Shown here one piece after another: positions 9,674-19,152 of a stretch of 64,000 nt of DNA. A program made the translations under genes and the position numbers. The stretch comes from Bog-257 sp963834135 (GTDB taxonomy: Bacteria; Acidobacteriota; Terriglobia; Terriglobales; Acidobacteriaceae). The stretch is from NCBI GenBank assembly GCA_963834135.1, contig CAWIAN010000013.1, forward strand, positions 372,001 to 436,000, written 5' to 3'. The first letter of the stretch is position 1; every line of letters starts with the position of its first letter. The notes below the pieces were generated by a model that saw only the letters and a list, made by a program, of their open reading frames with translations, did not search any database and was not told the origin of the DNA.

Positions 9674-10164
9674 TGTGCGGACGTCCCCTTTTGCCGTTTG
9701 GAATACAGCTCAGCCACGAGATCGTGTTGCTCCCCAACAATGTTGAACATTTCGCTGGTCGTCCACGCAAAGGCGAAAAGACCGGCAATCGCGATGATCG
9801 GGCCTAGTTCGTGCCAGGTTTTTGGCAACGCCATAGATCCCATTCCGAGAGTGGTGTAAGTGTTAGCACTGTAATAGAACGCCTCGTGAATGTTTTGAAC
9901 CAGGCCGCCTACGTGGAGCAACGCGCCCCAAAGTACAATTTCGATCACATGCAAGACGAGCATAAAGGCAATCGTGCCCGCGAAAATGAAGACGGCGAGA
10001 CGAGGATGCGGTCTTATCTCCCGCATTCTGGCGGCTTTTCTCTTGTAACGCCTGACAATCAGATCCAGTCCGAAGCCGTGAATCATGATGATTACGACTA
10101 ACATTGTTCCGCCTAGGCCGATGACTGCGATGGGAATTAAGTAATCGGGAATTTGCATCAGCAT
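9670..10164 (-). CDS. Small ion-channel (Ion_trans_2-like) membrane protein
   Basis: This 164-residue protein has about four hydrophobic segments. Between the last two lies FYYSANTYTTLGMGSMALP, which resembles the pore loop and selectivity filter of two-TM potassium channels (canonical TTVGYGD). Here the usual Tyr-Gly-Asp is Met-Gly-Ser, so ion selectivity may be relaxed or changed. The ATG at 10164 heads a two-gene unit with the antiporter, with a four-base ATGA overlap at 9670-9673, suggesting that leak and exchange of the same cation are coupled. That coupling is inference. Confidence 0.75.
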   Translation of the reverse strand: MLMQIPDYLIPIAVIGLGGTMLVVIIMIHGFGLDLIVRRYKRKAARMREIRPHPRLAVFIFAGTIAFMLVLHVIEIVLWGALLHVGGLVQNIHEAFYYSANTYTTLGMGSMALPKTWHELGPIIAIAGLFAFAWTTSEMFNIVGEQHDLVAELYSKRQKGTSAQ

Positions 10165-10521
10165 AAAGTTCCAGCGCGGGCGCTGCGTGCTGCGTCTATT
10201 GAGGATTGGTTTTCCCGAACATTGGATTTCCTCCCCAATGCTTGCCCGATCAGCGTCTGAGGATTGCCACCCAGCCCTAATCTTCGGGTTCGGCTTACGG
10301 CTTTGTCAGTGATTTGTGGCACAAAACGCTATGCCAGACTGGATCGGGCTGCCGGTTAGTTCTCGGTGGTGAACCAGATCCGGCTGGGGAATAGACGCAA
10401 TCCGCTCGACAGGTAGTTGGCAATAAATCGCCTTATCGTCCGTCACAATCTGACTTTCTGCTATTGCATTTCACCGTATCCGGGCGCGATTGCCGTCGGC
10501 CACGTTTCTGCAGGTTTTCAT
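10165..10521. other. Divergent intergenic region without recognised gene
   Basis: No coding frame is supported between the ion-channel gene and the transketolase-like gene. An in-frame TTG at 10464 would extend the downstream protein, but the translated extension is basic, Cys-rich and unlike the family, so it is treated as untranslated. Confidence 0.4.
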
Positions 10522-10530
10522 TGATATTAT
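10522..10530 (+). promoter_or_regulatory. Extended -10 element (TGATATTAT)
   Basis: TG-n-TATTAT is an extended -10 match. It predicts transcription starting near 10537, downstream of the ATG at 10533, which supports the ATG at 10557 as the translation start of the next gene. No good -35 is seen, as is normal for extended -10 promoters. Confidence 0.45.
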
Positions 10531-10556
10531 GGATGGAGCTCTTTTTGAGACCGTCT

Positions 10557-13085
10557 ATGACATCGTGCATCCACGAACTTCCCTCTTCTTCCCAACAACA
10601 ACCTTTGGCCTACGATCCGCTGCTCGACGACATCGGATTCATGACCTGCATGACCCTCGTCCTGCTGGGGAATTACGCGCAGACCGGGCATCTTGGCGGG
10701 CCGCTCGCCTACACGCCGTACAACGTGGCGGCGCATCTGGTTGGTCCTGAAAATGGCGGACTCCGTTACGATTACCGCCGGCCAAAGCATCCTTACTCCG
10801 ACAAATTCATGATGGCCGCGGGCCACTCGGTTCCGACGTGCTACGCGCTGTGGATGATCATGGGCCAGGCGTTGTACCGCAAATATGCCCAGACCGGCGA
10901 TCCCCGTTATCACGTCGACCCGCATGTCGCGATGCTGCCGATCGACGCGCTGGGATTCCGGCGTGGCGCGGGCGCGCTGAAGACGCTGCTGCAGGAAACG
11001 GGGTTGGAAGATAATCCGCTGTTCGCGCAGGCCAGAGGCCGCGGCATTCACGCGCTCTCCGGACACGCCGAAAGCGTTGACGTGACCAACGACGTGAACG
11101 GCGGACCTTCGGGTATCGGTATCGCGACGGCAGCGGGCAAGGCGGCGTTCTGGGACTACATGGGTGCGCCGGAGTCGCCGAAGGTGATTGCGCTGGAAGG
11201 CGAATTCGCGCTCACCGAAGGGCACGCGCAGGAGTTGAAGACGCAGGCGCTGGCACTGCAAGTTGGAAAGCGTTTGCGGGTGATGATTTCAGACAACAAC
11301 GCGGGCATCGACGACTGCCTGATCGGCGGCAAGATTGGCGGCGTCATTTCCTCTGATTTCTGCGACAGTTACGACCTGGTCAGTCAATGGACGTCGTACG
11401 GATGGAACGTCTTCACGCTGGCGAACGGTAACGATTACGGAGAGGTGGCCGCGGCGCTGAAGGCGATGGATGAAGTGGATCCGAAGGACCGCCGTCCCGT
11501 CGTTGCCATCGGCAAGACCATCAAGGGCTATTGGCCCGCCGCCGCCGACGGAAAAATCGCCGGCTCGGTCGACCAATTGGTGAGTTACGCCAGCCATCCC
11601 TACGCGCTGAAAATGAACTCCGAATACTTCCTCGCGCTAGCCTCGACCTTCGAGAAGCATTATGGAGTCGAGTTCGAGGGAATTCGCAAGGGCCCGGTCA
11701 CCGACAATCGCGAGCGGCTGATCCAGTTCAAGACGAACATCGACATCGTGATGTCGCTGCTTGACCGCAACGGCTTGGGCGATCGCTTCGCCGAGCGCCT
11801 GGTGGAAATCGGCGACACCGTGCGCGACGACGTGAAGTTGCGCATCTCGACCACCAGCGATCCTTTCCTCGACGATCGCCTGCGTGTCAAAGCGCTACCG
11901 GAAGAGCCGCAGAAGGTCTCGGTTCGCAATGCGATTTCCGGCAAGGAAAAAGAAATCGGAATTGCGCTGTTCAAAAAGCCGGGCGAGGTAGCCGGAGCGC
12001 GGCGTGCGATTTCTGAAATCATCAAGTGGATGAATTACGTCACGGAAGGGCGCTTCTTCACCGTGGCCGCCGACCTTTCCGAGTCGATCAACGTGGAGCA
12101 CGGCAGTCTGTGGGGACACTACGATCCTACGAAGAATCCGCTGGGTACGCGCCTGAAAGCGCCGATCGAAGAAGCGGGCAATGTTTCTACTGCCATCGGA
12201 ATGGTTAGTCAGAGCGCTTCCGTCGATCCCGCGAAGTTTGCCGGCGTCTGGGCCTTGAGCGGCACCTACGGAGCGTTCACGCCGCTGATGTACACTCCGG
12301 CGCGCGTCTGGAGCCAACAAAATCAGGACAGCAAATTCCGCGTCGGCGTCCTGCATATTCTCACCGCGCACTCCGGTCCTGAAACCGCGGCGGATGCGCG
12401 CACCCACTTCGGCATCTTCGCGCCGCAGGTGTGGAAGCTGTTCCCGCGCGGCCAGGTGATCAACCTGAGCTTCTGGGATTACAACGACGTCGCGCCCGGC
12501 TATTTTGCGGCGGCGGAAATCGCGGCGCGCGACCCCCACGTGGGCATCATCACGCTGGAGGTGGCACGTCCCGACTTCGCGGTCGCCGACCGCAGTCATT
12601 TTGCCGATTCCGATCTGCGGGCGGCGGCCAAGGGACTATATGTGATTCGCGATTTCGCGCCCGGCAAGCCGCGTCACGGTTACGTGATCGCGCAAGGATC
12701 GAGTTCCACGGTGAACCTGGTGAAGGTGCTGCCGAAACTCGAAGCGGCCGGTGTAAACGTCAAAGTGATCGCGGCGATCAGCGAGGATTTGTTCGATCGC
12801 CAGCCGCAAGCCTATCGCGATTCCGTCCTGCCACCCGAGGCTCGCTACGATTTGATGGTGGTGTCGACGGGCACGCGGCGCATGTGGCCGCTCCGCAACC
12901 TCGGTCCGCTGACCGATGAGTATTCACTCACCTCCGACTTCGACAATTGCTGGAGGACGGGCGGCCTCGAACTGGAAGTGATCAAGGAAGCGCATCTCGA
13001 TCCCGACACGATTCTTGCCGGGGTGCAGCACTTCGCAAACGACCGCGAGCGCCGCATCGGCGATCAGCGCAAAATGATCGGATAG
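10557..13085 (+). CDS. Transketolase-like thiamine diphosphate enzyme, long form
   Basis: This protein of about 842 residues has the three-part build of transketolases and homodimeric pyruvate dehydrogenase E1: an N-terminal diphosphate-binding domain (about 20-370, with ALEGEFALTEGHAQELKTQ and ISDNNAGIDDCL), a pyrimidine-binding domain (about 470-680) and a C-terminal domain (about 690-842, starting RHGYVIAQGSSSTVN). It is roughly 180 residues longer than a standard transketolase. It likely transfers or cleaves a ketose or 2-oxo acid in the cytoplasm using Mg2+ and thiamine diphosphate; the exact substrate cannot be read off. The start at 10557 is chosen from the promoter position; ATG 10533 and TTG 10464 are alternatives. 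It stands alone, with no E2/E3 or pentose genes beside it. Confidence 0.8.
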   Translation: MTSCIHELPSSSQQQPLAYDPLLDDIGFMTCMTLVLLGNYAQTGHLGGPLAYTPYNVAAHLVGPENGGLRYDYRRPKHPYSDKFMMAAGHSVPTCYALWMIMGQALYRKYAQTGDPRYHVDPHVAMLPIDALGFRRGAGALKTLLQETGLEDNPLFAQARGRGIHALSGHAESVDVTNDVNGGPSGIGIATAAGKAAFWDYMGAPESPKVIALEGEFALTEGHAQELKTQALALQVGKRLRVMISDNNAGIDDCLIGGKIGGVISSDFCDSYDLVSQWTSYGWNVFTLANGNDYGEVAAALKAMDEVDPKDRRPVVAIGKTIKGYWPAAADGKIAGSVDQLVSYASHPYALKMNSEYFLALASTFEKHYGVEFEGIRKGPVTDNRERLIQFKTNIDIVMSLLDRNGLGDRFAERLVEIGDTVRDDVKLRISTTSDPFLDDRLRVKALPEEPQKVSVRNAISGKEKEIGIALFKKPGEVAGARRAISEIIKWMNYVTEGRFFTVAADLSESINVEHGSLWGHYDPTKNPLGTRLKAPIEEAGNVSTAIGMVSQSASVDPAKFAGVWALSGTYGAFTPLMYTPARVWSQQNQDSKFRVGVLHILTAHSGPETAADARTHFGIFAPQVWKLFPRGQVINLSFWDYNDVAPGYFAAAEIAARDPHVGIITLEVARPDFAVADRSHFADSDLRAAAKGLYVIRDFAPGKPRHGYVIAQGSSSTVNLVKVLPKLEAAGVNVKVIAAISEDLFDRQPQAYRDSVLPPEARYDLMVVSTGTRRMWPLRNLGPLTDEYSLTSDFDNCWRTGGLELEVIKEAHLDPDTILAGVQHFANDRERRIGDQRKMIG

Positions 13086-13183
13086 TTTGGTCGGCTGCCC
13101 GAACTCATGTCCACGAGCGGCGGCCAGCTTATGGTGGCTGCCGCGATATCGCCATATCAAGGTGCAAACAGGTGGCGAGTTTT

Positions 13184-14725
13184 ATGCGTCTGAACAACAA
13201 AGGCAAAGGCGGAATGCGATCTCGCTTCGTGATTTTGCTGGTCTGCGGATTGTTCTTCCTGTTAGCAGCCTCCGATCAACAAACTTGGGCCGACGCAGTT
13301 AACACCGACAGTGGATCCCTTTCCGCCGGAGGGGTCCACTCGCAGTCTCCGCAGTCCTCCGCGAGCACCCCACATCCGGCTACGGACCAGGCAGCATTAC
13401 CCTTGACCTTCGCCCGCGACACGGGCGACTTGGATGCGATGGTCAAGCGCGGGACCATTCGAGCCCTGGTGCTCTATAGCCGGACCGGATTCTTCTACGT
13501 TGATGGCAAACCCGAGGGTATCTACTATCAGGCTCTACAGTTTTTCCAGCAGTTCGTAAACGAAAAGCTCCGTCCGCGACAGCCCATTCAAGTCGTTTTT
13601 ATTCCGGTGCGCCCCGATCAATTGGAAGGAGCCCTGACGCAAGGCGTCGGCGACCTGATTGCTTATGGGTTGGTCGAAACCACGGCCCGCAGCCAGCAAG
13701 TCGCTTTCTCCATACCAATTCAGACCGGAGTGAAGCAGATCGTCGTCACCGGAAAGGATTTCGGCCCGGTTTCATCGCTAGCTGACCTTGCGGGAAAGAA
13801 GATCTTCGTCAATCCGCTCGCGAGTTATTACCAGAACCTGGAAAAGATCAACGACTCGTTACAAAAGCAAGGCAAGCAGCCGATTGTGATTGAGAAAACG
13901 GATCCGAGCCTGCTCGACGAGGATCTGCTCGAGATGGTAAATGCCGGCATACTCCCGGCGACGGTGACCCTTTCTGAGCGCGCCAAGCTGTGGGCGAGCG
14001 TTCTCCCAAACATCAGACCGCAGCCAAGCCTCGTCGTGGCCGACGCGGGCGATCTTGCCTGGGCGATGCGCAAGGACAATCCCAAACTGCAACAGCTCAT
14101 CGATGAATTTGTTAAGACGCGAGCGGTGGGAACGTCGTTTGGGAATACATTGATGCGGCGATATTTGCAGAACAACCAGTGGATCAAGAATCCGACGACC
14201 GCCGCCCAGCTCAAGAAATTCGAGGCAACCGTCGATTTCTTCAAGCAATATTCATCGCAATACGGTTTCGACTATCTGATGGTCGTGGCCCAGGGATATC
14301 AGGAGTCGTTGCTGGAACAATCGGCGAGGGGTCCGACGGGCGCGGTGGGAATCATGCAGGTCAAGCCGGCGACGGCCGCAGCACCTCCCATCAGCGTTCC
14401 GGACATCTATAACGTAAAAAACAACATTGAGGCCGGAGTGAAGGTCCTCAACAACATTGCCAACACGTATTTCAGCGATCCGAAGATCGATCCGGAAAAC
14501 CGGCTGCTCTTCACCTTCGCTGCTTACAATGCCGGTCCCAACCGCATTGTAGAACTACGCCAAAAAGCAGCGGCGCGGGGACTCGATCCCAATAAGTGGT
14601 TTGAGAACGTGGAGCTTCTGGTGGCACAGGAAGTCGGACCAGTCACAGTCCAATACGTCAGCAACATTTACAAGTACTACGTCGCCTACAAGCTGGTGGT
14701 TGGGCAAGGACAATCGCTGCAGTAG
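13184..14725 (+). CDS. mltF: MltF-like membrane-bound lytic murein transglycosylase
   Basis: This protein of about 513 residues has an N-terminal export signal, an extracellular solute-binding (SBP_bac_3-like) domain (about 80-310) and a C-terminal SLT lysozyme-like domain (about 345-480). The SLT motif is clear: the catalytic Glu in GYQESLLEQSARG (E374), then GAVGIMQVKPAT and AAYNAGPNRI. It cleaves peptidoglycan glycan strands in the periplasm, leaving 1,6-anhydro ends; in MltF the solute-binding domain controls activity by sensing muropeptides. The ATG at 13184 has GGTGGCGAG ahead of it; ATG 13214 is an alternative giving a shorter signal. It lies 98 bases after the transketolase-like gene with no clear functional link. 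Confidence 0.88.
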   Translation: MRLNNKGKGGMRSRFVILLVCGLFFLLAASDQQTWADAVNTDSGSLSAGGVHSQSPQSSASTPHPATDQAALPLTFARDTGDLDAMVKRGTIRALVLYSRTGFFYVDGKPEGIYYQALQFFQQFVNEKLRPRQPIQVVFIPVRPDQLEGALTQGVGDLIAYGLVETTARSQQVAFSIPIQTGVKQIVVTGKDFGPVSSLADLAGKKIFVNPLASYYQNLEKINDSLQKQGKQPIVIEKTDPSLLDEDLLEMVNAGILPATVTLSERAKLWASVLPNIRPQPSLVVADAGDLAWAMRKDNPKLQQLIDEFVKTRAVGTSFGNTLMRRYLQNNQWIKNPTTAAQLKKFEATVDFFKQYSSQYGFDYLMVVAQGYQESLLEQSARGPTGAVGIMQVKPATAAAPPISVPDIYNVKNNIEAGVKVLNNIANTYFSDPKIDPENRLLFTFAAYNAGPNRIVELRQKAAARGLDPNKWFENVELLVAQEVGPVTVQYVSNIYKYYVAYKLVVGQGQSLQ

Positions 14726-15128
14726 GGCGCGATATTCGTCAGACCCCTTACCTGCGCTGCCATTCGATAACACGGATGTCTGGAACCCGGCCCATGCGGA
14801 TCGGTTAGGGCGGCGGAATTGTATTGTTCGAGCTGTTGAGGACAAGCTTCAATCGATGATGTGACGGCCACCTCACAACAGTCATTGCCAGCAGCGGTGC
14901 TTGCCTCCATGGACGAAGCTCTCGCGGCCCTACCGCACGGGATGCAGAGTTGGATCACTCACGAAAAAGCCCCGTAGCACGCATTGACTCTGGCCGGGCG
15001 CTCTTTGTGTTGGGGCCGGTTCACAACACTAAGTCGTCTTTCCGCTCAAACTCAGGCCATTTTGGGTGTAGAGTGCTGGCGTGCGAAGCGGAGCGTCCCC
15101 GCACGTCGTTAGTGGAATGGAGATCATC
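14726..15128. other. Intergenic region upstream of the first GloVer gene
   Basis: About 400 bases without a supported gene. No promoter, repeat or RNA structure was recognised, apart from a GGAG ribosome-binding site at its right end. Confidence 0.4.
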
Positions 15129-16403
15129 ATGGCTAACGCTGTACGACTCTTCAGCCTCATCCTTTCTAGCAGTCTGCGCCTCAAAGGCCTGAACCTCATG
15201 TTGGGCTGTGCGCTTATCCTCATGGCGCTGCCGGTGCAGGCGCAAACATTCAGTGTGCTTCATACGTTTACCGGCGCACAGGACGGGGGAAATCCTGTCT
15301 CTGGTTTGACCTTCGACAGCACAGGGCTACTCTACGGGACCGCGTACAACTGGGGGAGTTCGGCCTGTACGAACGGTTGTGGGGTAGTTTTCGAGCTGCG
15401 GGAGAGAAACTCCCAGTGGAGTGTGGTCCCGCTTTATGAATTTAATGGGGTCAATGGAGCCAAGCCTTGGGCAGGAATCTCCGAGTTCAACGGCATTCCG
15501 TACGGCACGACATCTGCCGGGGGCAGTGGGGGAGATGGGACGGCCTTTGAACTGAGACCACAACCCACACCTTGCAGAACTTCAAGTTGCTACTGGAACG
15601 ACACCCTGCTCCATTCGTTTACGGGTGTGCCAGATGGATCGAATCCGTCGCAGGGTAATGTGATCTTCGATCGCGCCGGAAATATGTATGGCACATCGAC
15701 AAATGGGGGCAGCTTTGATTGTGGGACGGTGTGGGAGCTATCACGATCGGGAGACGGATGGGTGGAGAGTACTTTGTCTAACTTCGGTCAGACACCGAAT
15801 GATGGATGTTCTCCGGAGTCGGGCGTGATCTTCGATACGGCTGGGAATCTTTATGGCACCACATGGAGTGGTGGAACCGGCCTTGTCGGAACGGTGTACG
15901 AACTGACTCCCCAAAATGGCAGCTGGGTGAAGAAGATCTTGTATAACTTTCCCGACGGAGAAGGCCGCCCTTTCGGCACTCCAATCATGGACTCGTCCGG
16001 CAACCTCTATGGAACGATCATCGACTCGGTGTATAAGCTTAGTCCGGTAAACGGAGGCTGGAACTACTCTACCGTATACACCTTCGCCTCCTGCGCGTTC
16101 AATGCTGGAGTTACCCTGGGCCCAGACGGGAACCTGTATGGAGCGTGTTACGGGGGCATCGTCGGTTATGGCGGATCGGTCTTCGAGATGCCGCCGAATT
16201 GCAATCAAACTTGCATACCCAACGACCTTCACGATTTTAGCTTCAGTGAAGGTACCCAACCGATGGGTCCAGTCGTCTTCGACGCGAGCGGCAATCTTTA
16301 TGGCACGACGCTTTACGGAGGCTATACAGGATTTCCGTGCGGCGCCTACGGCTGCGGCGTGGTTTGGGAAATCGCGGGCGCGGCTGAAGCTTGGCCGCGC
16401 TGA
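15129..16403 (+). CDS. GloVer (Gloeo/Verruco) seven-repeat secreted protein 1
   Basis: This protein of 424 residues has a signal peptide (about 1-38, ending PVQAQ) and then seven repeats of roughly 50-55 residues. Each repeat pairs a GNLYGTT-type turn (seven seen, from TGLLYGTAY to SGNLYGTTL) with a strand such as GVVFELRE and a following LHTF/LYNF strand. The repeat matches the GloVer repeat family; seven copies suggest a seven-bladed beta-propeller, which is structural inference. Function is unknown; secretion and binding surfaces suggest adhesion or ligand binding. The ATG at 15129 is used because GGAG stands eight bases upstream; the in-frame start at 15081 has no such site. Two paralogues follow within 6 kb. 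Confidence 0.85.
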   Translation: MANAVRLFSLILSSSLRLKGLNLMLGCALILMALPVQAQTFSVLHTFTGAQDGGNPVSGLTFDSTGLLYGTAYNWGSSACTNGCGVVFELRERNSQWSVVPLYEFNGVNGAKPWAGISEFNGIPYGTTSAGGSGGDGTAFELRPQPTPCRTSSCYWNDTLLHSFTGVPDGSNPSQGNVIFDRAGNMYGTSTNGGSFDCGTVWELSRSGDGWVESTLSNFGQTPNDGCSPESGVIFDTAGNLYGTTWSGGTGLVGTVYELTPQNGSWVKKILYNFPDGEGRPFGTPIMDSSGNLYGTIIDSVYKLSPVNGGWNYSTVYTFASCAFNAGVTLGPDGNLYGACYGGIVGYGGSVFEMPPNCNQTCIPNDLHDFSFSEGTQPMGPVVFDASGNLYGTTLYGGYTGFPCGAYGCGVVWEIAGAAEAWPR

Positions 16404-16657
16404 GCCGCTTTCTTTCAGTAGCTCAGCACGGTTGGTGACATGCTCCTGCAAGACGGAGCAAACCGAATCGCTGGAGAGCTTGCGCTGGTCGCAGGACTGT
16501 ATGAGCGGACCAACGGTTGGCCGGCGTAACATCCCGGTTACACTCATCGACAAGTTAAGTCGCCGACAGCAAATTAACGGTCTCGGTTTACCTTTTTCAG
16601 GGGTAACCTGCGATTTCGCCTGATTTCGCCAAGCGTCTAACAGGCAGAGGTACTTAT

Positions 16658-17095
16658 ATGAACCGACTCTGTCTGTTGGCGTTCAGCTTGATGGTGCTCA
16701 CGGCGGTTTCCGCCCAGGCTGCGCCCAATCCAACCGCCGCTAATACACCAGCGTTTCCGGGCGTTTTAGCCAATGCGCGCTATGTTTACGTTGCCTCCTA
16801 CGATGGAAACCAGTTCGCTCCGAACCTGCTTCCCGAAGATCGGGACGCGATTAACGCGGTGCAGAACGCCATTCAGGAATGGGGAAAACTGACGATCGTG
16901 TACGATCCCTCCCAAGCCGACGTCATGATTTTGGTGACGAGCCGGCCTTCCGAAGATGTGATGGCCGTGTACGATATGCCGCCCAGCAGCAGTTTTCTCT
17001 GGCGCGTCATGGGACATGGCGGTCTGCAGTCCGGTGAAACGCCGCTGGTCACGCAATTTGAACAGGGATTCGAGAGCGTGCAGAAGCACAACTAA
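16658..17095 (+). CDS. Small secreted protein of unknown function
   Basis: This 145-residue protein has a signal peptide (about 1-21, ending SAQAA) and a short alpha/beta-looking body containing YVYVASYDGNQF and DVMILVTSRPSEDV. No catalytic motif or known domain was recognised. It lies between two GloVer genes and is followed within ten bases by a GloVer remnant. It has an AGAGG-like ribosome-binding site. Probably periplasmic or extracellular; no function is proposed. Confidence 0.65.
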   Translation: MNRLCLLAFSLMVLTAVSAQAAPNPTAANTPAFPGVLANARYVYVASYDGNQFAPNLLPEDRDAINAVQNAIQEWGKLTIVYDPSQADVMILVTSRPSEDVMAVYDMPPSSSFLWRVMGHGGLQSGETPLVTQFEQGFESVQKHN

Positions 17096-17102
17096 CACCG
17101 TC

Positions 17103-17174
17103 GGATTGGGATCGGCCTTTGAGCTATCGCAGCCGGGCGTCTGGAATTACCAGACGCTTTCTACCTTCTTTGGA
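17103..17174 (+). pseudogene. Remnant of a GloVer repeat gene
   Basis: In frame with 17103, 24 codons read GLGSAFELSQPGVWNYQTLS plus TFFG. This matches the 'GTVFELsP..GgWny.tLytF' strand pair of the neighbouring GloVer proteins. There is no start, signal peptide or complete repeat around it, so it is the tail end of a lost or recombined copy. It sits eight bases after the stop of the small secreted protein gene. Confidence 0.6.
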
Positions 17175-17308
17175 CACGACATAGCCCGACGCGGGCTCTT
17201 GCTAGAGAGCCCCGGAAAAATCTTTGGAAATTAACCCCTTAGTCGACTCTGAATTTAATCCACCCTCATGCGCCGGGAGTATAGTTGTTCTCGCCCGGAG
17301 GTGCCCCG

Positions 17309-18601
17309 ATGACCCAGCTCAATTGCGACTTACATCGTCTGCGCTGGAATGTCCGCGCTGCGGCTTGGGGTGCCATGACAATCTGCTTCGCCCTGGCAGG
17401 GTTCACCTCACCTGCCGCCTATGCCCAGCAATATCGTATTCTCCACCACTTCGCTAATGCAGGCGATGGATCGATCCCTTATGGCGGTATGGCCATGGAT
17501 TCGACGGGAATCATCTACGGAGTGACCCACGGAGAACTTGGAACTCTCGGTACCGTCTTTCAGCTCAAGCAGCACAACGGAAGCTGGATGCTTCAAACGC
17601 TCTTCACCTTCACCGGCGGGACCGGCGGCTCGACTCCGGTGACGGTCGTCCTCGGTCCCGATGGGGCACTCTATGGCAGTGCCGCAGGTGATGGGCAGGG
17701 AGATGGCGGAGTGATTTTCCGTCTGCGGCCACCCCCAACACCTTGCCGAACGGTGCTGTGCCCGTGGACAGAAACCGTACTGTATAGCTTCCTATCGAAT
17801 GGAGTGGATGCGGCCGGTCCGACCGGGCAGCTGACGTTCGATGCTTCAGGTGCGATTTATGGCGCCACGATAGCGGGCGGCGGAGATCTGAGCTGCGATG
17901 GAGGTTGTGGCGCGATCTTCAAGTTGACGCCCTCAGGCGGGCACTGGACCGAGTCTGTTGTGTACGGTTTCCAAAGAACCGGAGCGGCTGGATGGCTTCC
18001 CCTCGCAGGGGTAATCTTCGACTCGTCAGGCAATCTCTATGGCACAACCTACGACGGTCCGGGTACCGGTTGCAACGGATTCGGCTGCGGCGCCGTCTAC
18101 GAATTGACGCCCTCGGGCTCGGGATGGAACGAGCAAACACTCTATCGGTTTCAGGGTACTACCGACGGAGCACAGCCTATCGCCGGCCTGGTATTTGACC
18201 ATTCCGGAAATTTACTTGGAGCTACCGCCACTGGGGGTTCTGGCTTCGGTGGGACCCTGTTTGACATTAGCCCTTCGGGAGGAAGCCGGAGCTTTAGCGT
18301 GCTCCAGAGCTTGATCACCGACAACGGATCGCCTTGCGGACCTCCATGGAACTTGACCATGGATCAATCGGGAAACCTATATGGCGTGACGGGGTGCGAC
18401 ACCGCTCCCGGCGGAAATCTGTTTAAATTGACCCCTGCCGACGGAGGCTGGCAATATACCGATCTTCACGATTTTCCGGAAGGGAATGAAGGATGGTATC
18501 CCTGGGGCGGCGTGGTAGTCGATGCAGCAGGCAATATTTACGGCACCACGGAGTTTGGCGGCAACTTCAGTCGTGGGACCGTATGGGAGTTCACGCCCTA
18601 A
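17309..18601 (+). CDS. GloVer (Gloeo/Verruco) seven-repeat secreted protein 2
   Basis: This protein of 430 residues has a signal peptide (about 1-39, ending AAYAQQ) and seven GloVer repeats marked by turns TGIIYGVTH, DGALYGSAA, SGAIYGATI, SGNLYGTTY, SGNLLGATA, SGNLYGVTG and AGNIYGTTE. The repeats alternate with strands such as GTVFQLKQ and AVYELTPSGSGW. It probably folds as a seven-bladed propeller outside the cytoplasm (inference). The ATG at 17309 is preceded by GGAGG (17297-17301); the in-frame TTG at 17285 is less likely. It diverges strongly from its two paralogues outside the turn motifs, indicating old duplication. Confidence 0.85.
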   Translation: MTQLNCDLHRLRWNVRAAAWGAMTICFALAGFTSPAAYAQQYRILHHFANAGDGSIPYGGMAMDSTGIIYGVTHGELGTLGTVFQLKQHNGSWMLQTLFTFTGGTGGSTPVTVVLGPDGALYGSAAGDGQGDGGVIFRLRPPPTPCRTVLCPWTETVLYSFLSNGVDAAGPTGQLTFDASGAIYGATIAGGGDLSCDGGCGAIFKLTPSGGHWTESVVYGFQRTGAAGWLPLAGVIFDSSGNLYGTTYDGPGTGCNGFGCGAVYELTPSGSGWNEQTLYRFQGTTDGAQPIAGLVFDHSGNLLGATATGGSGFGGTLFDISPSGGSRSFSVLQSLITDNGSPCGPPWNLTMDQSGNLYGVTGCDTAPGGNLFKLTPADGGWQYTDLHDFPEGNEGWYPWGGVVVDAAGNIYGTTEFGGNFSRGTVWEFTP

Positions 18602-18741
18602 GCCCGTCCCAAAGGCACAAATGCATAACGGCATAACTGCCGGTACATCCTCGTTGCACAAGTGTTTTAAAAGTTAGTGCGCGTTACATCAGATCGGCCA
18701 AGAGATAACGATTCAAGAATCACGGTAAGGAGACTCACTGT

Positions 18742-19152
18742 ATGAGCAAAGAAGCCAACCAGGCGGTCTTGGGAAAGTTCGCCGAAGCGGTCCAGACAGG
18801 CAACTTCGACGCGTTTAAAGATGTAGTTTCCGCCCAAAACATTGACCACGATCCGGCGCCGGGCCAGGTGCAAGGGCCGGAAGGTTATCGCATGCTGTTC
18901 ACGGGATTGCGGACCGCGTTCCCGGACATGAGTGTGGCGTTGGAAACTGCAGTAGCCGACGAAGATTCCATAGCGTTTGCCTACACCCTGACCGGAACCC
19001 AGACCGGTCCTCTCATGGGATTCCCCCCAACCGGCAAAAAGATAAAAATCCGCGGTATGCAGATTTCAAAGTTCAAAGACGGCAAGATGGTAGAGCGTTG
19101 GGGGAGCTCGGATGAGTTGGGAATGCTGCGGCAGCTGGGAATTTTGAAATAG
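18742..19152 (+). CDS. SnoaL-like/ester cyclase-fold protein
   Basis: This 136-residue cytoplasmic protein belongs to the NTF2-like SnoaL group (known members: polyketide cyclases and 'ester cyclases'). Conserved features are an N-terminal helix ending in a disordered loop with HDPAPGQVQGPEG, then LRTAFPDMSVALE and a C-terminal sheet with GFPPTGKKIKIRGMQISKF. The fold often binds a small hydrophobic ligand. It lies between GloVer genes 2 and 3 with its own ribosome-binding site (AAGGAG), so it is probably transcribed separately. The substrate is unknown. Confidence 0.82.
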   Translation: MSKEANQAVLGKFAEAVQTGNFDAFKDVVSAQNIDHDPAPGQVQGPEGYRMLFTGLRTAFPDMSVALETAVADEDSIAFAYTLTGTQTGPLMGFPPTGKKIKIRGMQISKFKDGKMVERWGSSDELGMLRQLGILK

